From Pseudorhodoferax aquiterrae (GTDB lineage: Bacteria > Pseudomonadota > Gammaproteobacteria > Burkholderiales > Burkholderiaceae_C), in contig NZ_BMYK01000018.1 of assembly GCF_014652235.1 (NCBI RefSeq), forward strand, positions 70,983 to 131,463: a stretch of 60,481 nucleotides of DNA, written 5' to 3'. A program made the translations under genes and the position numbers. The notes below the pieces were generated by a model, which was not told the DNA's origin, did no database searches, and worked only from the letters and a program-made list of their open reading frames with translations. Positions 1 to 9,070 of the stretch are shown one piece after another. Position 1 is the first letter of the stretch, and the number at the start of each line of letters is the position of its first letter.

Positions 1-1596
1 GCGGCCGCGCCGCGTCCCGCAGCTGCCAAGGCGCAGGCCGCGGCTTCGGCGCCCGCGACGGGCACGCCGCGGCTGACGCTGGATGCGCCGGCCACGCCCG
101 TGGCCGGCATGCAGCCCAGCCCGACGCTGAACTCGCAGCTCATCGACGATGCCGCGCAGCGCGAGGCCGTGGCCGCCATGTGGCGCGCCCTGCGCACCAC
201 GCCCGAAGAAATCGTGCGCGATAAACAGCGCCTCGAAGCGTTGGAGGCACAGCAGGCCGTGCAGCGCAAGCAGGCGGCCGAGCCGAGCGCGGCCGAGCGT
301 GAACTGCGCGCGCGGCTGGAGCGCGCGGAGCGCCGGCTCGACGAGGCCGAGAGCGGCCGCGTCGACATCCTGTTCGTCTATGGCCTGCTGGCGCTGCTGG
401 CCCTCATGGTCGGCCTGGCCGCGTACTTCTGGCAGCGTGCGCGCAGCGCCGCGCTGGCCGCTGCCCCTTGGAGCGGCGAGGCCGCTCCTCGCGCCCCCGC
501 AGGCCTGCCCGTGCCCCCGGTCGTCGCGCCGGCTGCGACGCGGCCGCCCGGGGCGTCGCGGCCTTCGCTGGCCGACGAGTTCCTGGACAGCGAGCCGGCC
601 TCCGCTCTGGGCGTCGGACGGCCGTCGACGGTGGATACGGGAGCCGTGGCGGCCGCGGTCTTCGCGCACGACCGGGCGCAGCCCGTCGATGCGTCGCGGC
701 CCGTGCGCCCGGACGAGTTCGTCGACGTGCAGCAGCATGCCGACTTCTTCGTCTCGCTGGGCCAGTACGAGCAGGCCATCGAGGTGCTGCAGCAGCACCT
801 GGACGAGCACCAGGACATGAGCCCGCTGGCTTTCCTGGAGCTGTTCCGCATCTACCACCAGCAGGGCCGCAAGGACGACTTCAACGCGCTGCGGGCACGC
901 TTCGAGCGCCGCTTCAACGCCCATGTGCCCAACTTCGCCGCCTTTGCCGACGAAGGCCTAGGGCTGGAGGACTATCCCGCGACGCTGCTCAGCATCGAGA
1001 CCGCCTGGGGCCACGTGCGCGTGCTCGACACCATCGAAGCCAACCTGCTGCGCCACCCGGACGACAGCGGCCGCCCGCTCGACCTGGCCGCCTACCGGGA
1101 TCTGTTGATGCTGTATGGCGTGGCGCAGGACGTGTTCGTGCCGGCCGGCGGCACGCGTTCGCCCTCGGGCTTCGGCGTGATCCCGCCGCCGGCGCCTGCT
1201 GTGGAAGAACCGCGCGGGCTGGGCGCCGGGTTGCAGGTCACGGCGCCGCTGATGGCCGGTGCCGCCGCGGACTCGCTGCTCGACCTCGTGCCCGATTCCG
1301 GCCAGGCACCGTTGCCGACCGCGCACGACGGCAGCGGGCTGGAACTGGACATCGACCTGTCGACCAGCACCGGTGATGTCGCGGCGCTGCCTGAGCTGTC
1401 GCTGGTCGACATCGACCTGCCGCTGCTGGACGACGACGCGCTGGCCGAGGTGCCGGCATCGGCGCCGACGCCGATGGCGCCGCCGGTCGGCGCGCCAGCC
1501 AAGTCGGACAAGCCCGAGATCGACAGCGGCCTGATCGATTTCGACCTGTTCGATCCGAACACCGAGGCGCGCATCGCGCCCAAGTCCACGCGCTGA
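1..1596 (+). CDS. FimV/HubP-like polar TPR protein (5' truncated by window edge)
   Basis: The reading frame is open from base 1, so the N-terminus lies outside the window. A first internal GTG occurs at 100, but the preceding codons already read as a plausible Ala/Pro-rich linker. There is one membrane segment at about 364-432, ending in FWQRAR. A TPR-like block follows at about 725-925, with QHADFFVSLGQYEQAIEVL and an IYHQQGR helix. The C-terminus is long, acidic and Pro-rich and ends in KSTR. This layout matches the C-terminal two thirds of FimV proteins, inner-membrane polar landmark proteins involved in type IV pili and twitching; the LysM part would be upstream. A FimV role is inferred from layout and the TPR signature. 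Confidence 0.75.
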   Translation, partial: AAAPRPAAAKAQAAASAPATGTPRLTLDAPATPVAGMQPSPTLNSQLIDDAAQREAVAAMWRALRTTPEEIVRDKQRLEALEAQQAVQRKQAAEPSAAERELRARLERAERRLDEAESGRVDILFVYGLLALLALMVGLAAYFWQRARSAALAAAPWSGEAAPRAPAGLPVPPVVAPAATRPPGASRPSLADEFLDSEPASALGVGRPSTVDTGAVAAAVFAHDRAQPVDASRPVRPDEFVDVQQHADFFVSLGQYEQAIEVLQQHLDEHQDMSPLAFLELFRIYHQQGRKDDFNALRARFERRFNAHVPNFAAFADEGLGLEDYPATLLSIETAWGHVRVLDTIEANLLRHPDDSGRPLDLAAYRDLLMLYGVAQDVFVPAGGTRSPSGFGVIPPPAPAVEEPRGLGAGLQVTAPLMAGAAADSLLDLVPDSGQAPLPTAHDGSGLELDIDLSTSTGDVAALPELSLVDIDLPLLDDDALAEVPASAPTPMAPPVGAPAKSDKPEIDSGLIDFDLFDPNTEARIAPKSTR

Positions 1597-1601
1597 AGAG
1601 C

Positions 1602-1618
1602 GGGGACTGCCAGTCCCC
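1602..1618. terminator. Hairpin between convergent genes
   Basis: A perfect 7-bp stem, GGGGACT / AGTCCCC, with a 3-nt loop lies between the fimV-like stop and the stop of the convergent dehydrogenase. There is no clear T tract, so it may be a weak bidirectional terminator or only a 3'-end stabilising hairpin. Confidence 0.4.
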
Positions 1619-1626
1619 GGGGCCGC

Positions 1627-2634
1627 TCAGCGGCGCACCTGCAGCGATCCCGGGTTGACGATGTTGGTGGGCGTGCCGCGGATGTAGTTCAGCACGTTGT
1701 CGAACGCGGCGCTGAAGTACATCTCGTAGCTCTGCAGCTCCACATAGCCGATGTGCGGCGTGCAGATGCAGTTTTCCAGGCGCAGCAGCGCGTGGCCTTG
1801 CAGGATGGGTTCGCTCTCGAACACGTCGACGGCGGCCATGCCGGGGCGTCCGCGGTTCAGCCCGGCCAGCAGTGCGTCGGGCTCGATGAGTTCGGCGCGC
1901 GAGGTGTTGACCAGCAGCGAGGTCGGCTTCATTCGCGCGAGATCGTCGAGCTTGACGATGCCGCGCGTCTCCTCGTTCAGGCGCAGATGCAGCGACAGCA
2001 CGTCGCTGTTGGCAAACAGCTCCTCTTGACTGGATGCGATCTGGTGACCGTCGGCCAGCGCACGCTCGCAGGAGCCGGCACGGCCCCAGACCAGCACCCG
2101 CATGCCGAAGGCGCGCGCATAGGTGCTGACGATCTGGCCGATGCGGCCATAACCGAAGATGCCCATGGTGCGTTCGCGCAGCACCGTGCCCAGGCCGAAG
2201 TTGGGCGGCATGGAGGCGGTCTTCATGCCCGACTGCTGCCAGGCGCCGTGCTTGAGGTTGCCGATGTACTGCGGCAGCCGGCGCGTGGCGGCCATGATCA
2301 GCGCCCACGTCAGTTCGGCCGGCGCCACCGGCGAGCCCACGCCCTCGGCCACGGCCACGCCGCGTTCGGTGCAGGCAGCGATGTCGATGTGCGGGCCCAC
2401 GCGCCCGGTCTGGGCGATCAGCTTGAGGCGGGGGAGCTTCTCGATCAGCGCGCGGTTCAGGTGGGTGCGCTCGCGGATCAGCACGAGGATGTCTGCGTCG
2501 CGCAGGCGGACCGACAACTGTCCCAGGCCCTTGACGGTGTTGGTGTAGACCTTGGCCGCATAGGGTTCGAGCTTGGCTGCGCATTCGAGCTTGCGCACCG
2601 CGTCCTGGTAGTCGTCGAGGATCACAATGTTCAT
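1627..2634 (-). CDS. D-2-hydroxyacid dehydrogenase family protein
   Basis: NAD-dependent oxidoreductase of 335 residues that interconverts a 2-hydroxy acid and a 2-keto acid; the substrate cannot be told. The start at 2634 gives MNIVILDDYQDA, the usual N-terminus; upstream in-frame codons give Arg-rich nonsense. The Rossmann motif GYGRIG is in GIFGYGRIGQIV. The catalytic triad follows in family order: Arg in VNTSRAEL, Glu in DVFESEP, His in CTPHIGY. Length is typical. A -10-like CACAAT ends 6 nt before the start and there is no good Shine-Dalgarno sequence, so the mRNA may be nearly leaderless. The upstream small gene on the same strand is 98 bp away. Confidence 0.88.
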   Translation of the reverse strand: MNIVILDDYQDAVRKLECAAKLEPYAAKVYTNTVKGLGQLSVRLRDADILVLIRERTHLNRALIEKLPRLKLIAQTGRVGPHIDIAACTERGVAVAEGVGSPVAPAELTWALIMAATRRLPQYIGNLKHGAWQQSGMKTASMPPNFGLGTVLRERTMGIFGYGRIGQIVSTYARAFGMRVLVWGRAGSCERALADGHQIASSQEELFANSDVLSLHLRLNEETRGIVKLDDLARMKPTSLLVNTSRAELIEPDALLAGLNRGRPGMAAVDVFESEPILQGHALLRLENCICTPHIGYVELQSYEMYFSAAFDNVLNYIRGTPTNIVNPGSLQVRR

Positions 2635-2732
2635 GCGGCCATTGTGCCTCGCGTCCCCGTGGCGCCAGGGCAGCAGCGGGTATGGCCCCCGTGCTTGCCG
2701 CAGCCCTGTGCCGCGCCATCGGCGGCGTGCGG

Positions 2733-3017
2733 TCAGTGCCGTGTGGCGGCTTCTGCTGCGGCCAGCCGGTCGAGCTCGGCGCACACGTCGGCCATGCGGC
2801 CGGAGATGACCATGCGGCCCGCTGCGGTGCGCGGCTGGTGCGGCTCCAGCACGCGCAGCACGCGCAGCGCGGGTGCCGGGCGGTCCGCGGTGGGCGCCAC
2901 CTGCAACGGCCGGCGGCGCAGCCGCTGTTGCAGGCGTCCCGCCAGCCGCGGACCGAACTCTTCAAACCACTGCGGCAGCCGGGCCACGCGCACGGCGGTC
3001 AGCATTGCGATTCCCAT
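2733..3017 (-). CDS. Small conserved-looking protein of unknown function
   Basis: A 94-residue basic protein. The ATG at 3017 is preceded by AAGGAG at 6-nt spacing, a strong ribosome binding site that argues for a real gene. The C-terminal stretch RMVISGRMADVCAELDRLA looks like a structured helix, whereas the centre is Arg/Pro-rich. No catalytic motif, signal peptide or membrane segment is visible. It lies 124 bp downstream of lexA on the same strand, behind a possible terminator. I do not recognise a named family; similar sequences near lexA in related bacteria are my recollection only. Confidence 0.65.
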   Translation of the reverse strand: MGIAMLTAVRVARLPQWFEEFGPRLAGRLQQRLRRRPLQVAPTADRPAPALRVLRVLEPHQPRTAAGRMVISGRMADVCAELDRLAAAEAATRH

Positions 3018-3068
3018 TTCAAACTCCTTCCGTCCATTCGGGCGGATTGGGGCAGGATTGGTTGAAAG

Positions 3069-3126
3069 GCACAGCGCCAGGGTTGCCGCGCGCTGCGCGG
3101 CGGACGCCCGCCACCTGGCACTGTGC
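3069..3126. terminator. Long nested palindrome after lexA
   Basis: The outer arms GCACAG-C-GCCAGG and CCTGGC-A-CTGTGC pair with one mismatch. They enclose a second hairpin, GCCGCG...CGCGGC, at about 3084-3100. On the lexA transcript the structure is followed by CCTTTC, a poor U tract. It may end or stabilise the lexA mRNA. Confidence 0.4.
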
Positions 3127-3141
3127 GGACAGGCCTTCGGC

Positions 3142-3831
3142 CTACATCAGCATGGTGTTGCGGATCAGCCCGACGGCCAGGCCTTCGATCTCGAAGGGGT
3201 CGCCGGGCTCCACGAAGATGGTGGGGTAGTCGGGGTTCTCGGGATGCAACTCGATGCTGTCGGCGGTGCGCTTGTAGCGCTTGACCGTGACATCGTCGCC
3301 GAGCCGGGCGACGACGATCTGGCCGTTCTTGGCGTCCTTGGTGGCGCGCACGGCGAGCAGGTCACCGTCCATGATGCCGGCATCGCGCATGGACATGCCG
3401 CGCACGCGCAGCAGGTAATCGGGCTTGTGCTGGAACAGGCTGCTTTCCACGTAGTAGGTCTGGTCCACATGCTCCTGCGCGAGGATGGGCGAGCCTGCCG
3501 CCACGCGGCCGACCAGGGGCAGGGCCAGTTGCGCAAGTTCCTGCAGCGGCAGCGTGAACTGCTTGTTGCGGCGCTCGTTGACCGAGCGCAGCATGTCGCC
3601 GCGCAGCCGGATGCCGCGCGAGGTGCCGCTCACGAGCTCGATCACGCCCTTGCGCGCCAGCGCCTGCAGGTGCTCTTCCGCAGCGTTGGCCGACTTGAAG
3701 CCCAGTTCGGCGGCGATCTCCGCGCGCGTGGGCGGTGCGCCGGTGTTCGCGATGGCGGCCTGGATCAGCTCCAGAATCTGTTGCTGGCGTGCCGTGAGCT
3801 TGGCCGGGAAGGCGGAAGAGGCGTCTGACAT
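3142..3831 (-). CDS. lexA: LexA repressor, SOS regulator and autopeptidase
   Basis: Transcriptional repressor of DNA-repair genes that self-cleaves when RecA filaments form. The 229 residues comprise an N-terminal winged helix-turn-helix (about 1-75, starting [12 protein letters not shown]), a cleavage site at Ala112-Gly113 in VAAGSP, and an S24 peptidase domain. Catalytic Ser147 is in RGMSMRD and Lys184 in VTVKRY. The start has AAGGAA at good spacing. Two SOS-box-like sites lie 60-95 bp upstream, as expected for autoregulation. It is slightly longer than E. coli LexA (202 residues). Confidence 0.97.
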   Translation of the reverse strand: MSDASSAFPAKLTARQQQILELIQAAIANTGAPPTRAEIAAELGFKSANAAEEHLQALARKGVIELVSGTSRGIRLRGDMLRSVNERRNKQFTLPLQELAQLALPLVGRVAAGSPILAQEHVDQTYYVESSLFQHKPDYLLRVRGMSMRDAGIMDGDLLAVRATKDAKNGQIVVARLGDDVTVKRYKRTADSIELHPENPDYPTIFVEPGDPFEIEGLAVGLIRNTMLM

Positions 3832-3891
3832 GGCTTTCCTTGTGCGACGTGGAACAGCTACCCTTGTGCTGGAGCGGGCTACACAGTGTGT

Positions 3892-3926
3892 CTGTGTAAA
3901 TTTCCAGTACCTGTATTTTCATTCAG
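3892..3926. promoter_or_regulatory. Two tandem LexA-box-like sites
   Basis: CTGTGTAAATTTCCAG (3892-3907) and CTGTATTTTCATTCAG (3911-3926) each match the proteobacterial pattern CTGT-N8-ACAG at 7 of 8 fixed positions, and they start 19 bp apart. They sit between the divergent lexA and asparaginase starts and are AT-rich against the surrounding GC. Binding by LexA is inferred. Confidence 0.75.
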
Positions 3927-3937
3927 TTTTGACAAGC

Positions 3938-4906
3938 ATGCAAGCATCCGATGCATTTCATGGGCCATCGCTGCGCACACTGCGCGTGCTCGGCTCGGGC
4001 GGCACCATCGCCGGCCTGGCGCCGCGCGCGGGCGACACGCTGGGCTACCAGGCGGCCCAGGTCGGGGTGGCGCAGCTGTTGGCGGGCTTCGACGCGCCGC
4101 CCGGCTGCACCCTGGAGGTCGAGCAGGTCGCGCAGATCGACAGCAAGGACATGGACGGCCCAGTGTGGCTGCGCCTGGCCCAGCGCTGCGCCGAAGCATT
4201 GGCACACGATGCGGTGCAGGGCATCGTCATCACGCATGGCACCGACACGCTGGAGGAAACCGCCTATTTTCTGCAGGCGGTGCTGGCGCCGGCCAAGCCC
4301 ATCGTGCTGGCCTGCGCGATGCGGCCCGCCAACGCCGCCATGCCGGATGGCCCGCAGAACTTGCGCGATGCACTGGTCGTGGCGGCGCAGCCGGGCGCGT
4401 GCGGCGTGGTGGCCGTCTGTGCGGGGGTCGTGCATACGGCGTTCGACGTGCGCAAGGTGCACGGCTACCGCCTCGACGCCTTCGGCTCGGGTGACGCCGG
4501 CCCGCTCGGCTATGTGGAGGCCGGCGCCCTGCGCCAGTTGCGCGACTGGCCGCAGGCCCAGCCGACGCCCGGGCTGCTGGAGCGGCTGCCCTCCGCGCCA
4601 GAGGGCTGGCCGCGCGTGGAGATCGTGTTCAGCCACGCGGGCGCGAGCGGCGCCGGCGTCGATGCGCTGGTGCGCGACGGCGCGCGCGGCATCGTCGTCG
4701 CCGCGACCGGCAACGGCAGCGTGCACCACGCGCTCGAGGCAGCCTTGCTGCGCGCGCAATCGGCCGGCGTGCGCGTGCTGCGCGCCAGCCGCTGTGACCA
4801 GGGACGGGTGATGGGAGGGGGGGAGGGCGACGCGCTGCCCGGGGCCGGGGCGCTGTCGCCGGTCAAGGCGCGGATCCAGCTGCAGCTGGATCTGCTGGCG
4901 AACTGA
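3938..4906 (+). CDS. L-asparaginase
   Basis: Hydrolyses asparagine to aspartate and ammonia. At 322 residues it has the normal length. The nucleophile Thr23 is in GSGGTIAG, the substrate-binding segment is DSKDMDG (about 68-74), and the second catalytic Thr is in THGTDTLEET (about 99-108). No signal peptide is seen, so it should be cytoplasmic. The ATG at 3938 is chosen because the recognisable protein begins just after it. There is no clear ribosome binding site, and the SOS-box-like sites end only 11 bp upstream, so LexA bound there could block this gene. Its stop lies 1 bp from the convergent adk stop. Confidence 0.92.
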   Translation: MQASDAFHGPSLRTLRVLGSGGTIAGLAPRAGDTLGYQAAQVGVAQLLAGFDAPPGCTLEVEQVAQIDSKDMDGPVWLRLAQRCAEALAHDAVQGIVITHGTDTLEETAYFLQAVLAPAKPIVLACAMRPANAAMPDGPQNLRDALVVAAQPGACGVVAVCAGVVHTAFDVRKVHGYRLDAFGSGDAGPLGYVEAGALRQLRDWPQAQPTPGLLERLPSAPEGWPRVEIVFSHAGASGAGVDALVRDGARGIVVAATGNGSVHHALEAALLRAQSAGVRVLRASRCDQGRVMGGGEGDALPGAGALSPVKARIQLQLDLLAN

Positions 4907-4907
4907 C

Positions 4908-5636
<729 letters not shown>

Positions 5637-5687
5637 TCAAAGGATAGCATGCACCCCGGAGCCCTCAGTCCCGGGCGCAACAGTTCG

Positions 5688-6440
5688 TCAAAAGAGCTGG
5701 CGGACGCGTTCCAGATCCTGCGCCGTGTCCACGCCGGGGCCGGGCGCATGCTCGGTCACATGCACGGCGATCTGGTGGCCGTGCCACATGGCGCGCAGTT
5801 GTTCGAGCGCCTCGCTCTGCTCGATCGGCGCCTGGGCCAGTGTCGGGAAGCTGCGCAGGAAGCCCGCGCGGTAACCGTAGATGCCCACATGGCGCAGCGG
5901 CGCCGGCTGGGGCAGGGCGTTGACGCCTTCGGCGAAGCCGTCGCGCCACCATGGGATCGGGGCGCGGCTGAAGTACAGGGCGCGGCCGCGTGCGTCGCAC
6001 ACGACCTTGACCACGTTGGGATTGCGCAGGTCTTCCACGCTGTCGATGGCGTGGCCGGCCGTGCTCATGCTGGCCTCGGGATGCTGGTCCAGCAGCGCGG
6101 CCACGGCGTCGATCAGCGGCGGCGCGATCAGCGGCTCGTCGCCTTGCACGTTGACGACGAGGTCGTCGCCGTCCAGGCCCAGCAGCGTGCAGGCCTCGGC
6201 CAGACGGTCGCTGCCCGAGGCGTGGTCGTCGCGTGTCAGGATGGCTTCCACGCCATGGGCGGCGCAGGCCTGCATGATCTTGTCGCTGTCGCAGGCGACC
6301 ACGGTGCGGGCGGCCTGCGAGCGCATGGCGCGCTGCGCCACGCGCACCACCATGGGCGCATCGCCCAGCGCCGCGAGCGGCTTGTTGGGCAGGCGCGTGG
6401 ACGCCAGGCGCGCCGGGATCAGTACCGTAAAACGGGTCAC
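5688..6440 (-). CDS. kdsB: 3-deoxy-manno-octulosonate cytidylyltransferase
   Basis: Activates Kdo to CMP-Kdo for lipopolysaccharide inner-core synthesis. At 250 residues it has the family length. The start is a GTG giving [15 protein letters not shown], with the nucleotide-binding signature [13 protein letters not shown] close behind. NVQGDEPLI is the metal/CTP-binding block and YGYRAGFL is near the C-terminus. The GTG overlaps the TGA of the Trm112-family gene by 4 nt, so translation is probably coupled. Confidence 0.96.
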   Translation of the reverse strand: MTRFTVLIPARLASTRLPNKPLAALGDAPMVVRVAQRAMRSQAARTVVACDSDKIMQACAAHGVEAILTRDDHASGSDRLAEACTLLGLDGDDLVVNVQGDEPLIAPPLIDAVAALLDQHPEASMSTAGHAIDSVEDLRNPNVVKVVCDARGRALYFSRAPIPWWRDGFAEGVNALPQPAPLRHVGIYGYRAGFLRSFPTLAQAPIEQSEALEQLRAMWHGHQIAVHVTEHAPGPGVDTAQDLERVRQLF

Positions 6441-6619
6441 AACCCGAGTTCCTCGTCGCTCAGCGTGCGGGCTTCGTTCTCCAGCAGGATGGGGATGCCG
6501 TCGCGCACCGGGTAGGCCAGCCGCGCGCTGCGCGACACCAGTTCCTGGCGTTCGCGTTCGTACTGCAGCGGGCCCTTGGTGACGGGGCAGACGAGCAGTT
6601 CCAAAAGCTTGCTGTCCAT
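6437..6619 (-). CDS. Trm112 family protein (YcaR-like)
   Basis: A 60-residue protein starting [18 protein letters not shown], the hallmark of the short bacterial Trm112/UPF0434 family. These sit between lpxK and kdsB in many proteobacteria. One Cys and the [12 protein letters not shown] segment are conserved. Eukaryotic Trm112 activates methyltransferases; the bacterial role is not settled. It overlaps kdsB by 4 nt and lies 30 bp after lpxK. Confidence 0.92.
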   Translation of the reverse strand: MDSKLLELLVCPVTKGPLQYERERQELVSRSARLAYPVRDGIPILLENEARTLSDEELGL

Positions 6620-6649
6620 GGGATCGAGGAGGGGAATGTCGGAAGGGCG

Positions 6650-7645
6650 CTATGGTACCCGCGGCGGACGCAGGGCGGCGAGCCGGGCGTCCAGCGCCTG
6701 CCAGGCGCCGGCATCGAGTTCCACTTGCAGCGGCACGGCCCAGGCGTCCGGGTAGCGGGCCCACAGCTTGACGGCGTCCTTCTCGGTGCAGAGCCAGACG
6801 GCCGGCGCGTCGGCTGGCGGCTGCCAGCCCTCGAAGTCCTGGTGGTCGGCCAGTGGCAATTGCTGCAGCCGGCGCAGCCCGGCGGCGCGCAGCATGCCAA
6901 AGAAGCGCTCGGGCCGCGCGATGCCGGCCAGTGCCAGCACCGGGGTGTCGGCCAGATCGGCCAGGGCCAGGCGCCGGCCATCGGCCCGTTGCGCATGCTG
7001 AGCCAGCGTGCGACGGGCGCGCCAGCCCGCGAAGGCCGGCCGCTCGCCGCTGTGCAGCACGAGGTCGGCGGCGCGCGGCCAGGGCTCGCGCAAGGGGCCT
7101 GCGGGCAGCAGCCAGCCGTTGCCGAGGCCGCGGTCGTCGAACACGCAGACCTCCAGGTCGCGCGCCAGCGCCAGGTGCTGCAGGCCATCGTCGCACAGCA
7201 GCAGGTCGGTCGCGGGATGCCGCTCCAGCAGCGCGAGCCCGGCCTCGGCCCGGCGCGAGGCCACGAACACGGGCACGCCGCAGTGGCGGCGGATCAGCGC
7301 CGGCTCGTCGCCCACCTCCCGGGCCGGGCTGTCGGGCAGCACCTCGCGGCAGTCCGTCGTGCTGCGGCCGTAGCCGCGCGAGAGCACGCCCACGCGCCAG
7401 CCCTGGGCCTGCAGGCGCTGCACCAGGGCCATGGTCACGGGCGTCTTGCCCGATCCGCCCGCCACCACGTTGCCGACCACCAGCACTGGCACCGGCAACC
7501 GGGTGCTGCGCCGCAGCCCGCTGCGGTAGAGCAGGCGGCGCAGGCCGGTCACGGCGCCGTAGAGCAGCGACAACGGCCACAGCGGCCAGGCCAGGGCGCG
7601 CGACAGCCACAGGCGCGGCAGCAGCGCAGAGAGCCAGCCACGCAT
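6650..7645 (-). CDS. lpxK: Tetraacyldisaccharide 4'-kinase
   Basis: Phosphorylates the 4' position of the lipid A disaccharide at the inner membrane. The 331 residues start with a hydrophobic, membrane-associating segment (about 8-32). A P-loop, [11 protein letters not shown], follows at about 59-69, then SRGYGR and the CDDGLQH block typical of the family. It lies between exbD and the Trm112 gene on the same strand. Confidence 0.96.
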   Translation of the reverse strand: MRGWLSALLPRLWLSRALAWPLWPLSLLYGAVTGLRRLLYRSGLRRSTRLPVPVLVVGNVVAGGSGKTPVTMALVQRLQAQGWRVGVLSRGYGRSTTDCREVLPDSPAREVGDEPALIRRHCGVPVFVASRRAEAGLALLERHPATDLLLCDDGLQHLALARDLEVCVFDDRGLGNGWLLPAGPLREPWPRAADLVLHSGERPAFAGWRARRTLAQHAQRADGRRLALADLADTPVLALAGIARPERFFGMLRAAGLRRLQQLPLADHQDFEGWQPPADAPAVWLCTEKDAVKLWARYPDAWAVPLQVELDAGAWQALDARLAALRPPRVP

Positions 7646-7667
7646 GCGGGTTGCCCCAGGGCCGGCC

Positions 7668-8090
7668 TCAGCGCCCGCTGGCGGAGCGCTGGGTCGCGAA
7701 GGTCAGCTGCTGCAGGCCGGCGCGGCGTGCCGCGTCCATGGCCGTGACCACGGCCTGGTGCGGCGTGCTGGCATCGGCGCTGATCACGACGATGGGCTCC
7801 TGCACACCTTTGGTGGCGCCCAGCAGCGCCTGCACCAGCAGCTCCACGCTGCGGCCGTCCAGCGGCTGGCGGTCGATCGCGTAGCGGCCGTCCGCTGCGA
7901 TGGACACCACCACCTCGCGCGGGCGCTCACGCTGCGCCTCGGCATTGGCCAGCGGCAGGCGGACCTGCAGCTCGGCGTACTTGCTGTAGGTCGTGGACAG
8001 CATCAGGAAGATCAGCACGACCAGCAACACGTCGATGAACGGGATCAGGTTGATCTCGGGCTCTTCCGTCCCGCGGCGGCGGAAGTTCAT
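7668..8090 (-). CDS. exbD: ExbD/TolR family biopolymer transport protein
   Basis: A 140-residue inner-membrane protein with one transmembrane helix (about 18-36). The helix carries the proton-channel aspartate in [15 protein letters not shown], followed by a periplasmic domain. Together with ExbB it turns proton-motive force into work for TonB-type or TolA-type energy transfer. The ATG overlaps the exbB stop (ATGA), showing coupling. No tonB is in the window, so TolR-like and ExbD-like roles cannot be separated. Confidence 0.93.
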   Translation of the reverse strand: MNFRRRGTEEPEINLIPFIDVLLVVLIFLMLSTTYSKYAELQVRLPLANAEAQRERPREVVVSIAADGRYAIDRQPLDGRSVELLVQALLGATKGVQEPIVVISADASTPHQAVVTAMDAARRAGLQQLTFATQRSASGR

Positions 8091-8722
8091 GCGCTCTTGC
8101 GCAGACCGTTCAGATGGCGGGCGAAGCGCTCGCCCGCCAGTTCCAGCGTCAGCAGGTAGCCATCGACGCGGGCGCGGAAGTAGCGCCAGAAGATCAGCGA
8201 GGGAATCGCCACGATCAGCCCGAAGGCGGTGTTGTACAGCGCGATCGAGATGCCCTGCGCCAGCTGGGCCGGGTTGCCGGCGCCGCCCGCGGTGGCACCG
8301 GACTGGGAGCCGAAGATCTCGATCATGCCGATCACCGTGCCCAGAAGGCCCAGCAGCGGCGCCGCCGAGGCGATGGTGGCCAGCGCCGTCAGGTATTTCT
8401 CGAGGCGGTGCGCCACGGCGCGGCCAGTGTTCTCGATGCTGGCACGCAGGTCCTCCTCGCTGCAGCGCGGATTGCTGTGCAGCGCCCGCAGCCCGCTGGC
8501 CAGCACTTCGCCCAAGGCGGAGTTCTGCGCCAGTTGCGTCACGATGCCCGGCTCGGGCACCGTCTTCTGCGACACCGTGATCGCCTCGTCCAGCAGCTTG
8601 GGCGGGACGATGCGCCGCGCGTTGAGGTTGATGAAGCGTTCGATGACCAGGGCCAAGGCCAAAACCGAGCACGCGATCAGAGGCCAGATGGGCCAACCGG
8701 CGGCTTGTATGATCGAAAACAA
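8087..8722 (-). CDS. exbB: ExbB/TolQ/MotA family proton channel protein
   Basis: Inner-membrane partner of ExbD with three transmembrane helices at about 10-30, 110-135 and 150-175, and the conserved LLGLLGTVIGMIEIF segment. The start is a TTG at 8722 giving MFSIIQAAGWPIW; an AGGGGAG lies 8 nt before it. A second TTG two codons earlier is too close to that site. It is the first gene of the envelope operon. Confidence 0.92.
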   Translation of the reverse strand: MFSIIQAAGWPIWPLIACSVLALALVIERFINLNARRIVPPKLLDEAITVSQKTVPEPGIVTQLAQNSALGEVLASGLRALHSNPRCSEEDLRASIENTGRAVAHRLEKYLTALATIASAAPLLGLLGTVIGMIEIFGSQSGATAGGAGNPAQLAQGISIALYNTAFGLIVAIPSLIFWRYFRARVDGYLLTLELAGERFARHLNGLRKSA

Positions 8723-9070
8723 GAGCAAATCTCCCCTGGCAATGGAACGCCGCGCGGATTATGGCGCAGTGTTTTTCGCGCGCCCTGCGCGGTCGATGGC
8801 GCCAGCCCGGTCTGTCGGCGTCCGTCGGACAGTACCCACAGGACATGTGGATAACTTTGTGAAGAACTCTGCTTCTCGTGGCCCAAACCCAGCACTGGCG
8901 CGGCTCTTTGACACTCTGATTAAAACGCAGGCACAAAAAAATCCAATGAAATCAACGTGCTTTCACGTGAGTGCTGGACGGATCGGGCACTGCAGGGCCG
9001 CCGTGGCTCCCCTGCGCGGCGCTGTGGAATATTCGTCCCTTGAATGCTGTGCTGCAGCAAAGGCCGTCCC
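8723..9070. other. 348-bp divergent intergenic region (exbB / xseA)
   Basis: No convincing gene is seen. The stretch 8840-8960 is AT-richer than its surroundings and must carry the divergent promoters. A TTGACA occurs at 8908-8913 without a good -10 at standard spacing. One perfect DnaA box lies at 8846-8854. Confidence 0.6.
8846..8854 (-). promoter_or_regulatory. DnaA box (TTATCCACA)
   Basis: TGTGGATAA on the plus strand is the exact complement of the consensus DnaA box. CCACA eleven bases upstream forms an inverted repeat with TGTGG (CCACA-N5-TGTGG, 8836-8850). Only one box was noticed, so this is not an origin. Confidence 0.45.

Noticed and set aside
1753-3828. A 691-codon open frame on the plus strand
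   Set aside because: It is antisense to the hydroxyacid dehydrogenase, the small protein and lexA, which all have family motifs; its product is His/Gln/Ala-rich without motifs.
8723-9070. Replication origin or DnaA-box cluster near xseA
   Set aside because: Only one DnaA box was found, and there is no dnaA, gidA or parAB nearby.
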